DNA of 64,000 bases from Comamonas fluminis (GCF_019186805.1 NZ_CP066783.1:4043501-4107500), one strand, 5' to 3'. Shown: positions 35,545 to 43,222, counted from the first letter of the stretch. Made by a program: numbers and translations. The notes: generated by a model not told the origin, from the letters alone.

Positions 35545-36327
35545 TCAGTCTTTGCTGACTTTGGCGGCCCGCCCGGCCAGAAATTCCTGCAAGCGGAACT
35601 TGGCCTCGGGGGCGCTTTGCGCCACGGCGGCCATCAGGGCTTCGGTCATCAGGCCCTGATCGGCAGGCTGATCGGCGATGCGAGGCAGCGCATGCATCAG
35701 CGCGTAATTGGTCATGGGCGCGTTCTCGGCAATGCGCAGCGCCAGCTCTACCGCCTTGTCCAGCGCCTGACCTTCGGGCACCAGGTATTGCGACAGGCCA
35801 ATGCGCTCGCCCTCTTCGGCCTTGTAAACACGGCCGGTGAACATCATGTCGGCCATGCGCGCAGCACCAATCAGGCGCGGAATGCGCACCGAGCCGCCAC
35901 CGCCCACAAAAATGCCGCGAGAGCCTTCGGGCAGTGCATAGAAAGTGCTGCTGTCGGCCACGCGAATGTGGCAGGCGCTGGCCAGCTCCAGCCCGCCGCC
36001 CACCACGGCGCCGTGCAGGGCCGCCACCACGGGCACGGCACCAAACTGCACCTGGCGCAAGGCCTCGTGCCACATGCGCGAGTGCAGCACGCCCTGCGCG
36101 GCATCCCGCTCGCTCAGTTCGCTCAGGTCAAGCCCGGCGCAGAAATGCGGGCCGTCACCATCCACCACCGCTGCACGCACGCTGGCGGGCAGGTTCATGA
36201 ACACATCGCGCAAGCCCAGCACCAGGCCGTCAGACAAGGCATTGCGCTTGGTGGCGCGCATCAGTCGAATGACCGCAACCTGCTGGGCATCACCACGAAA
36301 TTCAACTGCAATTTCTTTATGAGTCAT
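35545..36327 (-). CDS. Enoyl-CoA hydratase/isomerase family protein (crotonase), first gene of the fcs cluster
   Basis: This is a crotonase-fold enzyme of 260 residues. The ATG at 36327 follows AGGA at close spacing; a TTG six codons earlier is unlikely. Oxyanion-hole segments are HFCAGLDLSEL and HGAVVGGGLELASACH, followed by ALPEGSRGIFVGGGGSVRIPRL. It could hydrate the phenylpropenoyl-CoA made by Fcs and either split it to an aldehyde or pass it to the SDR; it does not show the N-terminal signature I associate with feruloyl-CoA hydratase-lyase. A candidate MarR operator lies 24-38 nt upstream. Confidence 0.88.
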   Translation of the reverse strand: MTHKEIAVEFRGDAQQVAVIRLMRATKRNALSDGLVLGLRDVFMNLPASVRAAVVDGDGPHFCAGLDLSELSERDAAQGVLHSRMWHEALRQVQFGAVPVVAALHGAVVGGGLELASACHIRVADSSTFYALPEGSRGIFVGGGGSVRIPRLIGAARMADMMFTGRVYKAEEGERIGLSQYLVPEGQALDKAVELALRIAENAPMTNYALMHALPRIADQPADQGLMTEALMAAVAQSAPEAKFRLQEFLAGRAAKVSKD

Positions 36328-36350
36328 AACCATTCCTTTGCGCAATTATT

Positions 36351-36365
36351 GTTATTTCACATAAC
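36351..36365. promoter_or_regulatory. Candidate MarR operator in front of the fcs cluster
   Basis: GTTAT-TTCAC-ATAAC is a perfect 5-5-5 inverted repeat 24-38 nt before the crotonase start, in an A/T-rich divergent promoter region. It overlaps a plausible minus-strand promoter (TTGATT, 18 nt, AATAAT). Its size and place fit a MarR-family site, and the cluster encodes one MarR protein. Confidence 0.5.
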
Positions 36366-36485
36366 TAAAATCAAGCACTCAAACAAGGTTTGCGCTCAGT
36401 GCTTTCCCCAGTCTTTGTCATCTCTGCGCTGCACAAACACAGGCAGAACATGGATTGCAGGCCGCAACTTCGCATAATGCTGAGC

Positions 36486-38177
36486 ATGAACCCACGTCCC
36501 AGCCAGCTCCTGAATCCGCAGCGCGAACCTGCCGCCGTGCGCGACGCCTCCACCATCTTGCTGCTGCGCGACTGCGCAGACGGCCAGGGCTACGAGATAC
36601 TGATGACGCGCCGTGCCAATCAGGGCAACTTCGCCAATGCCTATGTATTCCCCGGTGGCGGGCTGGAAGCGCAGGATGCCGACCCTGCCAACCACGCACT
36701 GGCCCGCGTGCGCCAGACCATGCTGGACGCCGCAGGTGAAGCGGGCAAGACACGCATCACCCAGGCGCTGGCGGGCATTCGCGAGACGTTTGAAGAGCTG
36801 GGCATTCTTCTGGCCTATGACGAGACGGGTAACTCCGTCACACCCGCACAGGTGCAGCAGCTCGATCGCAAAGCCTCGCTGTACGAGCAATGCCGAGAAC
36901 GCGGCTGGACGCTGGCCGTCGATCAGCTCTGGTATCTGGCGCACTGGACGGCAGCGCGTGATATTCCCAAGCGCTTTAACGTGCCATTTTTTGTGGCGCG
37001 CATGCCCGAAGGCCAGACCCCTGAGGCCGATGAAACCGAGCAGTTCGAGCCCACCTGGATTCGCCCGCAGGACGCGCTGCAGCGCTTTGCCGAAAAAAGC
37101 CTGTTCATCGTCTTCCCAACCGAGCGCACGCTGCAGCGCATGGTCGGCTACGCCAGCACGCAAGCTGTGATTGATGCTCTCAAAAGTGAGAAGCGCCTGT
37201 GGCGCAGCTGCCCGCGCACCGGCTACCTGAAAGGGGAAGACACCCGCCATATGGAAAGCGATATGGCGTATGGCGAGCTGGAAATGGTGCACCCCGATGG
37301 CCAGGCCGGACACCACCTGGACTGGCAGTTTGAAAAAGCCGTGCCTCTACGCAAAAACCTGATGCGCCTGACGGCCCCCAACCCCGGCATGATGACCGGC
37401 CCCGGCACCAATACCTATCTGATTGGCGATGCCAGCAGCGGCTATATCGTCATCGACCCCGGCCCGGACGAGCCCGTGCACCTGCAGCGCCTGCATGACG
37501 CCACGGACGGCGATATTCGCTACATCGTCTGCACCCACTCCCACCCCGACCATTCACCCGGCGCCGCGCCGCTGCAGGCGCTGGTCGTGCAGTCCGGCCA
37601 TGCCAAGCCGCCCATCATGGGCCTGCCATCCGCCCCCACTGCGCGTGCCTACAGCCGCTTCAAACCAGAAGTGACGCTACAGGATGGAGAGCGCATTACG
37701 CTGACCAGTCAAGGGCCAGAAGGCGAAATCACGCATACCCTGCAAGCCATCTTCACCCCCGGCCATGCGGCCAACCATCTGTGCTTTTTGCTGGAAGAAG
37801 ATGCGTTGCTGTTCAGCGGCGACCACATCCTCAACGGCAGCACCACCGTCATCAGCCCGCCTGACGGCAACATGATCGACTACATGGATTCGCTGGACCG
37901 GCTCACCGAGCTATGCGGTGAATTTGGCGTGAGCTACATCCTGCCCGCCCACGGCTATGTACTGGGATTTGCCCGCCAGCAGATTGCCAAGCTGAAAAGC
38001 CACCGTCTGGCCCGCGAAGCCAAGGTGCATGCCGCCATGCGCAGCAAACCCGACGGCAATATTCAGGACTGGGTGGCCATTGCCTATGCCGACACCCCGC
38101 CCGCGCTGTGGCCCGTGGCAGAACGATCACTGCTGGCCCATGTGGAGCGCATTCAGAAGCTGTGCCTGGGACGGTAG
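36486..38177 (+). CDS. NUDIX hydrolase - metallo-beta-lactamase fold fusion protein
   Basis: This is a 563-residue two-domain protein. Residues 1-240 are a NUDIX domain: ILMTRRANQGNFANAYVFPG, GGGLE, a 35-residue insertion, then RETFEELG, so the Nudix box is split as in NUDT19/RP2-type enzymes. Residues 280-560 are a metallo-beta-lactamase fold of the LACTB2 type: GTNTYLIG, IDPGPDEP, THSHPDHSPGA (HxHxDH), FTPGHAANHLCF, and SGDHILNGSTTVI. The start is ambiguous among ATGs at 36477 and 36486. A CoA- or nucleotide-linked hydrolase paired with a thioesterase or nuclease-like hydrolase is possible; the substrate is unknown. It is divergent from the fcs cluster. Confidence 0.88.
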   Translation: MNPRPSQLLNPQREPAAVRDASTILLLRDCADGQGYEILMTRRANQGNFANAYVFPGGGLEAQDADPANHALARVRQTMLDAAGEAGKTRITQALAGIRETFEELGILLAYDETGNSVTPAQVQQLDRKASLYEQCRERGWTLAVDQLWYLAHWTAARDIPKRFNVPFFVARMPEGQTPEADETEQFEPTWIRPQDALQRFAEKSLFIVFPTERTLQRMVGYASTQAVIDALKSEKRLWRSCPRTGYLKGEDTRHMESDMAYGELEMVHPDGQAGHHLDWQFEKAVPLRKNLMRLTAPNPGMMTGPGTNTYLIGDASSGYIVIDPGPDEPVHLQRLHDATDGDIRYIVCTHSHPDHSPGAAPLQALVVQSGHAKPPIMGLPSAPTARAYSRFKPEVTLQDGERITLTSQGPEGEITHTLQAIFTPGHAANHLCFLLEEDALLFSGDHILNGSTTVISPPDGNMIDYMDSLDRLTELCGEFGVSYILPAHGYVLGFARQQIAKLKSHRLAREAKVHAAMRSKPDGNIQDWVAIAYADTPPALWPVAERSLLAHVERIQKLCLGR

Positions 38178-38232
38178 ACTGGCGCTAGACCTGTAGGCCA
38201 CTAGGACATGGCGGCGGGTTTAAGCTCTCGCC

Positions 38233-39000
38233 ATGTCTGAATCTCTGCCTGAACAAGAAAGCATTCGCCTGGCCAAGCGCTTGGCGATGCAAGAACAATG
38301 CTCGCGCCGCGAGGCCGAACTCTATATCGAAGCGGGCAACGTCCAGGTGGACGGCAAAGTCGTGCTGGTGCCTGAGTCCCGCGTCACGCCCGATCAGGTC
38401 GTAACGCTGCGCAAGGGCGCCAAGCCCGAGGCCATTCCGCCCGTCACCATCCTGATGAACAAGCCAGCGGGCTACACCCAGGGCCCCGCCTATGGCCGCA
38501 CCCGCAGCGCCCATTCGCTGCTCAATGAATCCACCAAGGCGGTGCTGGACACGCCCATGCCTCAGCTGGTGCTGGACCATCACTTCAAGAATCTGGAATC
38601 GTTTCTGACGATTCCCCTGCCCGCCAGCGGCCTCATCGTCTATACGCAGGACAAGCGCGTGGCACGCAAGCTGGCCGAAGAAGGCATGTGGCTGGAGCAG
38701 GAAATCATCGTCGGCGTGGAAGGCCAGATGGTGGAAGACGGCCTGGACATCCTGTACGAAGGCCTGCCCATTCCCGGTGGCAACGGCCACCGCCGCATGC
38801 CGCCCTGCCATGTGAGCTGGCAGAACGAAAGCCATCTGCGCTTTGCGCTCAAGGGCATTGCGCCTGAGGAGATTGAACGCATGTGCGCCGCCATCGGTCT
38901 GCAGGTGACCAGCATGCGCCGCCTGCGCATCGGCCGCGTGGCCATGGCCAAGGTGCCTGAAGGCCAGTGGCGTTATCTGATGCCCTGGGAACGCTTCTAA
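38233..39000 (+). CDS. S4-domain pseudouridine synthase homologue lacking catalytic residues
   Basis: The 255-residue protein has an N-terminal S4 RNA-binding domain (KRLAMQEQCSRREAELYIEAG in part, then VQVDGKVV) and an RsuA/RluF-like body (ILMNKPAGYTQG). In active enzymes a GRLDxxxxGL motif holds the essential Asp. Here the aligned stretch is TIPLPASGLIVYTQD, so the Asp is Pro. The usual KEYLV Tyr segment reads EQEIIV. It therefore probably binds RNA without making pseudouridine. The frame is intact and codon use looks normal, so it is not a pseudogene by appearance. Confidence 0.85.
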   Translation: MSESLPEQESIRLAKRLAMQEQCSRREAELYIEAGNVQVDGKVVLVPESRVTPDQVVTLRKGAKPEAIPPVTILMNKPAGYTQGPAYGRTRSAHSLLNESTKAVLDTPMPQLVLDHHFKNLESFLTIPLPASGLIVYTQDKRVARKLAEEGMWLEQEIIVGVEGQMVEDGLDILYEGLPIPGGNGHRRMPPCHVSWQNESHLRFALKGIAPEEIERMCAAIGLQVTSMRRLRIGRVAMAKVPEGQWRYLMPWERF

Positions 39001-39013
39001 GCCATTTACTATC

Positions 39014-39062
39014 AAAAAAAGAGCTGCAGGTCATTGATTAACATAGACCTACAGCTCTTTTT
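39014..39062. terminator. Bidirectional terminator between the pseudouridine-synthase homologue and rnpB
   Basis: The arms are A-rich followed by GAGCTGCAGGTC (39021-39032) and GACCTACAGCTC followed by T-rich (39046-39062). The 12-bp stem has one mismatch, and A and T tracts on either side allow function in both directions. It ends the plus-strand gene at 39000 and the minus-strand RNase P RNA. Confidence 0.88.
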
Positions 39063-39075
39063 CATGGGAATAAGT

Positions 39076-39413
39076 GTGAAGTGCGCCGATAAGCCGGATT
39101 CTGTGCACAACGGTTGCCCGCCATGTGACCGCCATTAATCTTGGCCATCAGTCGCCTGATGGCTCGGTGCTACCTACCCGCACACTCCGGGGGCCCCGTC
39201 AACGTGTGCCTACTTGGTATTGCTGCGCGTAGAGATTGCCCGTTTCACCCCCGGTGGTCTACCTTGCGGCACTCCCCCGGGACTCGTCTCTGTTGCTCTG
39301 ATCCTCACCTCACGGTGGACAGCTGTTAGCTGCTACGCCGCCCTATGCAGTCCGGACGTTCCTCCAGTACGGCTTTTCAGCACTTGTACCAGCGGCGGTC
39401 TGGCGCACTTCAC
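39076..39413 (-). ncRNA. rnpB: RNase P RNA (M1-like, type A)
   Basis: This is the catalytic RNA of RNase P, which matures tRNA 5' ends. On the minus strand the 5' end GTGAAGTGCGCC pairs perfectly with the 3' end GGCGCACTTCAC, forming helix P1. Diagnostic conserved blocks are GAGGAACGTCCGGAC, CCGTGAGGTGAGGATCAG nearby, GAGTGCCGCAAGG, GGTGAAACGGGCAATC, GCACCGAGCC and the 3' CAGAATCCGGCTTATCGG. Length is about 338 nt. No protein is coded in the region. The ends are set from P1 pairing and could shift by several bases. Confidence 0.97.
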
Positions 39414-39420
39414 GGCGCGC

Positions 39421-39426
39421 ATTATC
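39421..39426 (-). promoter_or_regulatory. Candidate -10 box of rnpB
   Basis: GATAAT on the minus strand lies 7-8 nt upstream of the rnpB 5' end, the right place for a sigma-70 -10 box. No strong -35 box is visible at 16-18 nt; TGTGCA is the best candidate and falls within the last codons of the upstream araC-type gene. Confidence 0.5.
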
Positions 39427-39432
39427 CCGCGT

Positions 39433-40245
39433 TCACAAAGAGCTTGCACAGAACTCGCGCCGAAACTGCTCGGGCGGCAGGCCTGATTCACGCTGAAACA
39501 TGGCAATAAAGGCCGATGGCGAGCTGTAACCCAGGTCATAGGCAATGCGCTGCACAGTGTGCCCAGCCTCCAGCGCATCGATGGCACGCAGGTATCGCAT
39601 GCGCTGGCGCCACTCGCCCAGACTCATGCCCAGCTCGTTCTGGCAGTGGCGGGCCAGCGTGCGCTCGGTCATGTGCACGGTCTGCGCCCATTCGCTCAGA
39701 CTGCGGTGATCGTCCGGGCTGGCCTGCATGGCGTCCAGCACCTGCACCAACGCCGGGTGCTGGGCCACGGGCAGAAAGCTCAGCTCCAGCGGCGTGGCGC
39801 ACAGCTGGTCGTGCACCACCTGCGCCAGCCGCAGGTCTTGCGCCGTTTGCGGCACCTGCACGCCACGGCTGCCAAAGTCCAGCAAGATGGCTTTGATGAT
39901 GCCGCCTATGGGCATGCAGCCTGCCACCGTGGGCAGTTGCCGGCACATCTCGGGGGCCAGATAGACAGAGCGGTACTGCACGGCATGGCGCAGATAGCAG
40001 CTATGCACCACGCCGGGCGGAATCCACACCCCGTGCTGGGGCGGGCACAGGATGTTGCCCGTGGGCACATCCATGCTCAGGCTGCCGTGCGATGCGTAAT
40101 TCAGATGCCCCCAGCGGTGGCTGTGCGGCGGCGCCTCGCTGTGGGCACCGAATTCGTCATAGCGAAAGTAGTAGCTGCCCTGGACTTTTTCAGTATCCAG
40201 AATGGCAACTGGCTGGCGTTGGGCGGCGGGGGCACTGGCATTCAT
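39433..40245 (-). CDS. AraC family transcriptional regulator
   Basis: The 270-residue protein has an N-terminal cupin sensing domain: the PPHSHRWGHLNYASHG metal-like His motif, and PPQHGVWIPPGVVHSCYLR. The C-terminal part has two helix-turn-helix units: LSEWAQTVHMTERTLARHCQNE in part, and VQRIAYDLGYSSPSAFIAMFQRE, the AraC signature. It is transcribed away from an EamA-type exporter gene across 94 nt holding two direct ATCAGAT repeats, a layout typical of a regulator and its transporter target. Its ligand is unknown. Confidence 0.93.
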   Translation of the reverse strand: MNASAPAAQRQPVAILDTEKVQGSYYFRYDEFGAHSEAPPHSHRWGHLNYASHGSLSMDVPTGNILCPPQHGVWIPPGVVHSCYLRHAVQYRSVYLAPEMCRQLPTVAGCMPIGGIIKAILLDFGSRGVQVPQTAQDLRLAQVVHDQLCATPLELSFLPVAQHPALVQVLDAMQASPDDHRSLSEWAQTVHMTERTLARHCQNELGMSLGEWRQRMRYLRAIDALEAGHTVQRIAYDLGYSSPSAFIAMFQRESGLPPEQFRREFCASSL

Positions 40246-40266
40246 GGGTTTCGTCCGGCTTGCGCT

Positions 40267-40287
40267 ATCAGATGTCTGAAATCAGAT
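40267..40287. promoter_or_regulatory. Direct repeats in the araC-eamA divergent region
   Basis: ATCAGAT occurs at 40267-40273 and 40281-40287, 14 nt apart, about 55-75 nt upstream of the eamA-type start and 22-42 nt upstream of the araC-type start. AraC-family proteins usually bind direct half-sites, so this is a plausible operator. Confidence 0.4.
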
Positions 40288-40339
40288 ATGCACCTCAAAA
40301 GCGTCAGGCGCATGATAAATCCAGTCTAGGAGATGCATC

Positions 40340-41257
40340 ATGGGTTCTTATTTACTGCCATTGGGCGCGGTTCTGATCTGGTCGGTCAACACCGTGGTCA
40401 GCAAGCTGGCGGCAGGCAGCATCAGCGCCGCCGAGATCGGCTTTTTTCGCTGGGCCGTGGCAGCCGCCCTGTTCACGCCTTTTGTGCTGCCCGGCATCTG
40501 GCGCCTGCGTGCGGCCATCAAACCGCTGCTGGGCCGCATCGTCATACTGGGCGTGCTGGGCATGGTCATCTACCAGAGCCTGGCCTACTACGCGGCGCAC
40601 TACACCACGGCTACACATATGGGCATCATCGGCTCGCTCACGCCCATGATGGTGCTGGCCCTGGCCGTGTTTTTGCTGGGCCAGCCGCTGACGCGCGGCG
40701 GAGTCTGGGGCTCGCTGCTGGCGATTGTGGGTGTGGCGCTGGTGGTGTCTTCGGGTCAGCTCAGCCATCTGGCGTCCGAAGGCCTGAATCTGGGCGACGC
40801 CATGATGCTGCTGGCCATGCTGGCCTATGCCATCTACAACATCTTGCTCAAGCGCTGGCCCATGCCCGCCCTCAAGACCGTGCAGCTGCTGTACCTGCAG
40901 ATTCTGGTGGCGGTGGTGGTGCAGTTGCCGCTGTATCTGTTCTCGCCCAAGACGGGGCTGAACGCCAGCAACCTGGGTCTGGTGGCCTACGCCGGCATCA
41001 TGGCCTCGATTGCCGCGCCATTGCTGTGGATGAAAGCCGTGCAGACGCTGGGCCCGGGCCGCTCCAGCATGTTCTTCAACCTGATTCCGGTGTTCACCGC
41101 GCTGGTGGCCTTTGTCTGGCTGAACGAGCCACTGGCGCTCTATCACCTTGTGGGCGGTGTGATGACGGTTGCCGGCCTGCTGATGGCCGAGCTGTGGAAA
41201 ACGCCGCTGCTGCGCCCCAGCGCCATGCAGCCCTCGCGGCCTAGCTCAGCAGATTGA
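40340..41257 (+). CDS. EamA/DMT family transporter
   Basis: This inner-membrane drug/metabolite transporter has 305 residues and about ten hydrophobic segments arranged as two EamA repeats. The first is MGSYLLPLGAVLIWSVNTVV to about residue 140, with FFRWAVAAALFTPF. The second begins near GDAMMLLAMLAYAIYNILLKRW and ends with PVFTALVAFVWLNEPLALYH. The start follows AGGAG at 8 nt. Its 3' end overlaps the convergent small-membrane-protein gene by 17 nt. Substrates in this family range from amino acids to metabolites and are not predictable here. Confidence 0.93.
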   Translation: MGSYLLPLGAVLIWSVNTVVSKLAAGSISAAEIGFFRWAVAAALFTPFVLPGIWRLRAAIKPLLGRIVILGVLGMVIYQSLAYYAAHYTTATHMGIIGSLTPMMVLALAVFLLGQPLTRGGVWGSLLAIVGVALVVSSGQLSHLASEGLNLGDAMMLLAMLAYAIYNILLKRWPMPALKTVQLLYLQILVAVVVQLPLYLFSPKTGLNASNLGLVAYAGIMASIAAPLLWMKAVQTLGPGRSSMFFNLIPVFTALVAFVWLNEPLALYHLVGGVMTVAGLLMAELWKTPLLRPSAMQPSRPSSAD

Positions 41258-41405
41258 CGATGGAGTAACTCATCAGCGACAGCAGCCCCACCACGGCCAC
41301 CAGCATGACCCAGGGGCCCCAGCGCTTTTCGCGTGCGGAAAAGCCCACCAGCAAAGTAACGCAGCTGATGGCCAGCAGCACCATGGTTGCATTGAAAGAC
41401 AGCAT
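41241..41405 (-). CDS. Small two-span membrane protein (54 residues), function unknown
   Basis: The ATG at 41405 is preceded by GGGAGG at 4-nt spacing, a strong start signal; an upstream in-frame ATG at 41459 lacks one. The product MLSFNATMVLLAISC... has two hydrophobic stretches (about residues 4-21 and 31-50) separated by the charged turn SAREKRWG, so both ends probably face the same side of the inner membrane. It converges with the EamA gene and overlaps its last 17 nt. I recognise no family. Confidence 0.7.
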   Translation of the reverse strand: MLSFNATMVLLAISCVTLLVGFSAREKRWGPWVMLVAVVGLLSLMSYSIVNLLS

Positions 41406-41494
41406 GAACCCTCCCCCCTGAAAACTCGTTGCGTCCATTGTTCCCATCATTGGTGACACATTGGCAACTGTTCGCCCCGGTCTTGATCTGAGGC

Positions 41495-41506
41495 AAGAAT
41501 ATTCTT
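41495..41506. promoter_or_regulatory. Palindrome in the cysK upstream region
   Basis: AAGAATATTCTT is a perfect 12-bp palindrome followed by ATTCC, about 85-97 nt before the cysK start, in an otherwise GC-rich area. CysB-type LysR regulators bind A/T-rich sites at such distances, but the sequence alone does not identify the regulator. Confidence 0.35.
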
Positions 41507-41591
41507 ATTCCAACCAGGCAGATCAACTGCGCCACAATGGGTGTTTTGGGCCACTTATTACATCCGGCCCTTGTCCACGCCCGGAGGCTTC

Positions 41592-42512
41592 ATGAAGTTC
41601 GACAACGTTCTGCAAACCATTGGCAACACGCCCGTCATTCACATCAATCGCCTGTTTGGCGACAACACCCAGGTGTGGATCAAGTCCGAGCGCGGTAACC
41701 CCGGCGGCTCCATCAAGGACCGCATTGCGCAGGCCATGGTGGAAGACGCGGAAAAGTCCGGCGCCCTCAAGCCCGGCGGCACCATCATCGAGCCCACCAG
41801 CGGCAACACCGGCGTGGGTCTGGCCTTGGTCGCGGCGGTCAAAGGCTACAAGCTGATTCTGGTCATGCCCGAGAGCATGAGCATTGAGCGCCGCCGCCTG
41901 ATGCTGGCCTATGGCGCATCGTTTGACCTGACCCCCAAGGAAAAGGGCATGAAGGGCGCCATTGCCCGTGCCCAGGAACTGGCCGAGCAGACACCCGGCG
42001 CCTGGATTCCCCAGCAGTTTGAAAACCCCGCCAACGTGGCCGTGCACGCTGCCACCACCGCTCAGGAAATTCTGGCCGACTTCCCCGATGGACTGGACGC
42101 CTTCATCACCGGCGTGGGCACGGGCGGCCACCTGTCTGGCGTGGCCAAGGTGCTCAAGGCCAAGTTCCCCAACCTCAAGGTCTATGCGGTGGAGCCCAGC
42201 CAGTCGCCCGTGATCTCGGGCGGCGCCCCTGCGCCCCACCCCATTCAGGGCATTGGCGCTGGCTTTGTGCCCAAGAACTTGGACACCGGCTTGCTGGACG
42301 GCGTGATTCAGGTCGAAGCCGAACCCGCCCGCGAATACGCCCGCCGCATGGCGCGTGAAGAAGGTCTGCTGGTCGGTATCTCGTCCGGCGCCACGCTGGC
42401 GGCCATTGCACAAAAGCTGCCCGAGCTGCCTGCGGGCGCCAAGGTGCTGGGCTTTGCCTATGACACGGGCGAGCGTTACCTGTCCGTCGAAGGCTTCCTG
42501 CCCAACGCCTGA
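41592..42512 (+). CDS. cysK: Cysteine synthase (O-acetylserine sulfhydrylase)
   Basis: This PLP enzyme makes cysteine from O-acetylserine and sulfide in the cytoplasm. The ATG at 41592 follows GGAGG; a frame start 17 codons upstream has none. The 306-residue protein has [14 protein letters not shown] with the PLP lysine, PTSGNTG substrate loop, [10 protein letters not shown] phosphate-binding glycines, and the C-terminal SSGATLAA. It could be the CysK or CysM paralogue; the loop is closer to CysK. A strong terminator follows 16 nt after the stop. Confidence 0.93.
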   Translation: MKFDNVLQTIGNTPVIHINRLFGDNTQVWIKSERGNPGGSIKDRIAQAMVEDAEKSGALKPGGTIIEPTSGNTGVGLALVAAVKGYKLILVMPESMSIERRRLMLAYGASFDLTPKEKGMKGAIARAQELAEQTPGAWIPQQFENPANVAVHAATTAQEILADFPDGLDAFITGVGTGGHLSGVAKVLKAKFPNLKVYAVEPSQSPVISGGAPAPHPIQGIGAGFVPKNLDTGLLDGVIQVEAEPAREYARRMAREEGLLVGISSGATLAAIAQKLPELPAGAKVLGFAYDTGERYLSVEGFLPNA

Positions 42513-42527
42513 TTGCCACCGCGCATG

Positions 42528-42557
42528 AAAAACGCCGCTGATTCAGCGGCGTTTTTT
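42528..42557 (+). terminator. Terminator after cysK
   Basis: AACGCCGCTGA and TCAGCGGCGTT form a perfect 11-bp stem followed by a T tract (TTTTTATT). A preceding run of A could give weak function in the other direction. Confidence 0.92.
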
Positions 42558-42574
42558 ATTCAAATACTGCCAAA

Positions 42575-42635
42575 GCCCATCAGACACATGCGCTTTCAGC
42601 TATCAATTTCATTGCAAACCAATAGCAATCCAGGC
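42575..42635. repeat. AGCTATCA-type dispersed repeat between cysK and a DUF3617-like gene
   Basis: ATGCGCTTTCAGCTATCAAT is followed by CATTGCAAACCAATAGCAATCC. The CAGCTATCAATTTC block is identical to the copy at 20226. It lies between two convergent genes. Confidence 0.6.
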
Positions 42636-43187
42636 CTACCAGGGGCAATCATCCAGCCGCACATATTCCTGTACCACCGTCAATTCAGACCCCGGCTTTT
42701 TGGCAGATACCTTGCCTGAGCCACTCTTGCTGCTGACCTGAAAACTGGTGTTGGAAAAGCGCCTGACTTCGATCAGCGTCGGCGCGGACTTCAGCAGGCT
42801 TTCCTCCACCGAAAGCTTCTGCCTTGAAGGCTGTGGCTGCGGGCAAATGACCTGCAGCACCGCCAGCTCATCGGTGTTGGCCTGCAGCACGCCCTTGCAG
42901 CTCATTCCGTCTTCCTGAGACAGAAAAGCACGCAAGTCCTCGGCCACGTTCTGAGAGCTCAGGCAGCCCTGATCTGGCTGCTGGCGCATTGCACCAGCCT
43001 TGGGTGCGGGCTCCATGCGGGTGCTGACCTGCCACAGCCCCGACTCAATGGATTGCAGCACCTTGAGTTGCTCCAAAGACGCGCCGCCGGTCGCCGCATC
43101 CGCCGTCTGCGCACACACAGCGCCTGCGCTGCAAAGTCCGGCGCCAAGCACAAGGGCAGGAAGAAGTCGCAAAGAGATGGTGAACAT
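42636..43187 (-). CDS. DUF3617-like exported protein
   Basis: The 183-residue product has a Sec signal peptide (LRLLPALVLGAGLCSAG ending AVCAQ). The mature protein contains the SGLWQVSTRMEP strand and paired cysteines (CLSSQNVAEDL and SCKGV) that resemble DUF3617 proteins, whose function is not known. It is likely periplasmic. It precedes the convergent cysK terminator and lies 35 nt downstream of an exported M28 peptidase gene, so the two could be one transcript. Confidence 0.7.
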   Translation of the reverse strand: MFTISLRLLPALVLGAGLCSAGAVCAQTADAATGGASLEQLKVLQSIESGLWQVSTRMEPAPKAGAMRQQPDQGCLSSQNVAEDLRAFLSQEDGMSCKGVLQANTDELAVLQVICPQPQPSRQKLSVEESLLKSAPTLIEVRRFSNTSFQVSSKSGSGKVSAKKPGSELTVVQEYVRLDDCPW

Positions 43188-43222
43188 GCTGGAAGTCTAG
43201 GCCAGTGCGCTCTTGATCCGCG

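Noticed and set aside
33602-36073. An 823-codon frame extending fcs upstream through the crotonase gene
   Set aside because: The extra 189 codons are an out-of-frame reading of the crotonase gene; the ATG at 35506 has a Shine-Dalgarno and the expected Fcs N-terminus.
27910-36365. The catabolic cluster as a recently acquired genomic island
   Set aside because: No integrase, tRNA, direct repeats or change in base composition is visible, and it carries the same 3'-end repeats as core genes, so it looks long resident.
36390-36485. Upstream in-frame extension of the NUDIX-MBL gene to 36390
   Set aside because: The extra residues (cysteine- and histidine-bearing, no family match) overlap the divergent promoter and operator region.
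39141-39486. Short plus-strand frames within the RNase P RNA region
   Set aside because: The region is the structured rnpB gene on the minus strand; the frames have no start signal.
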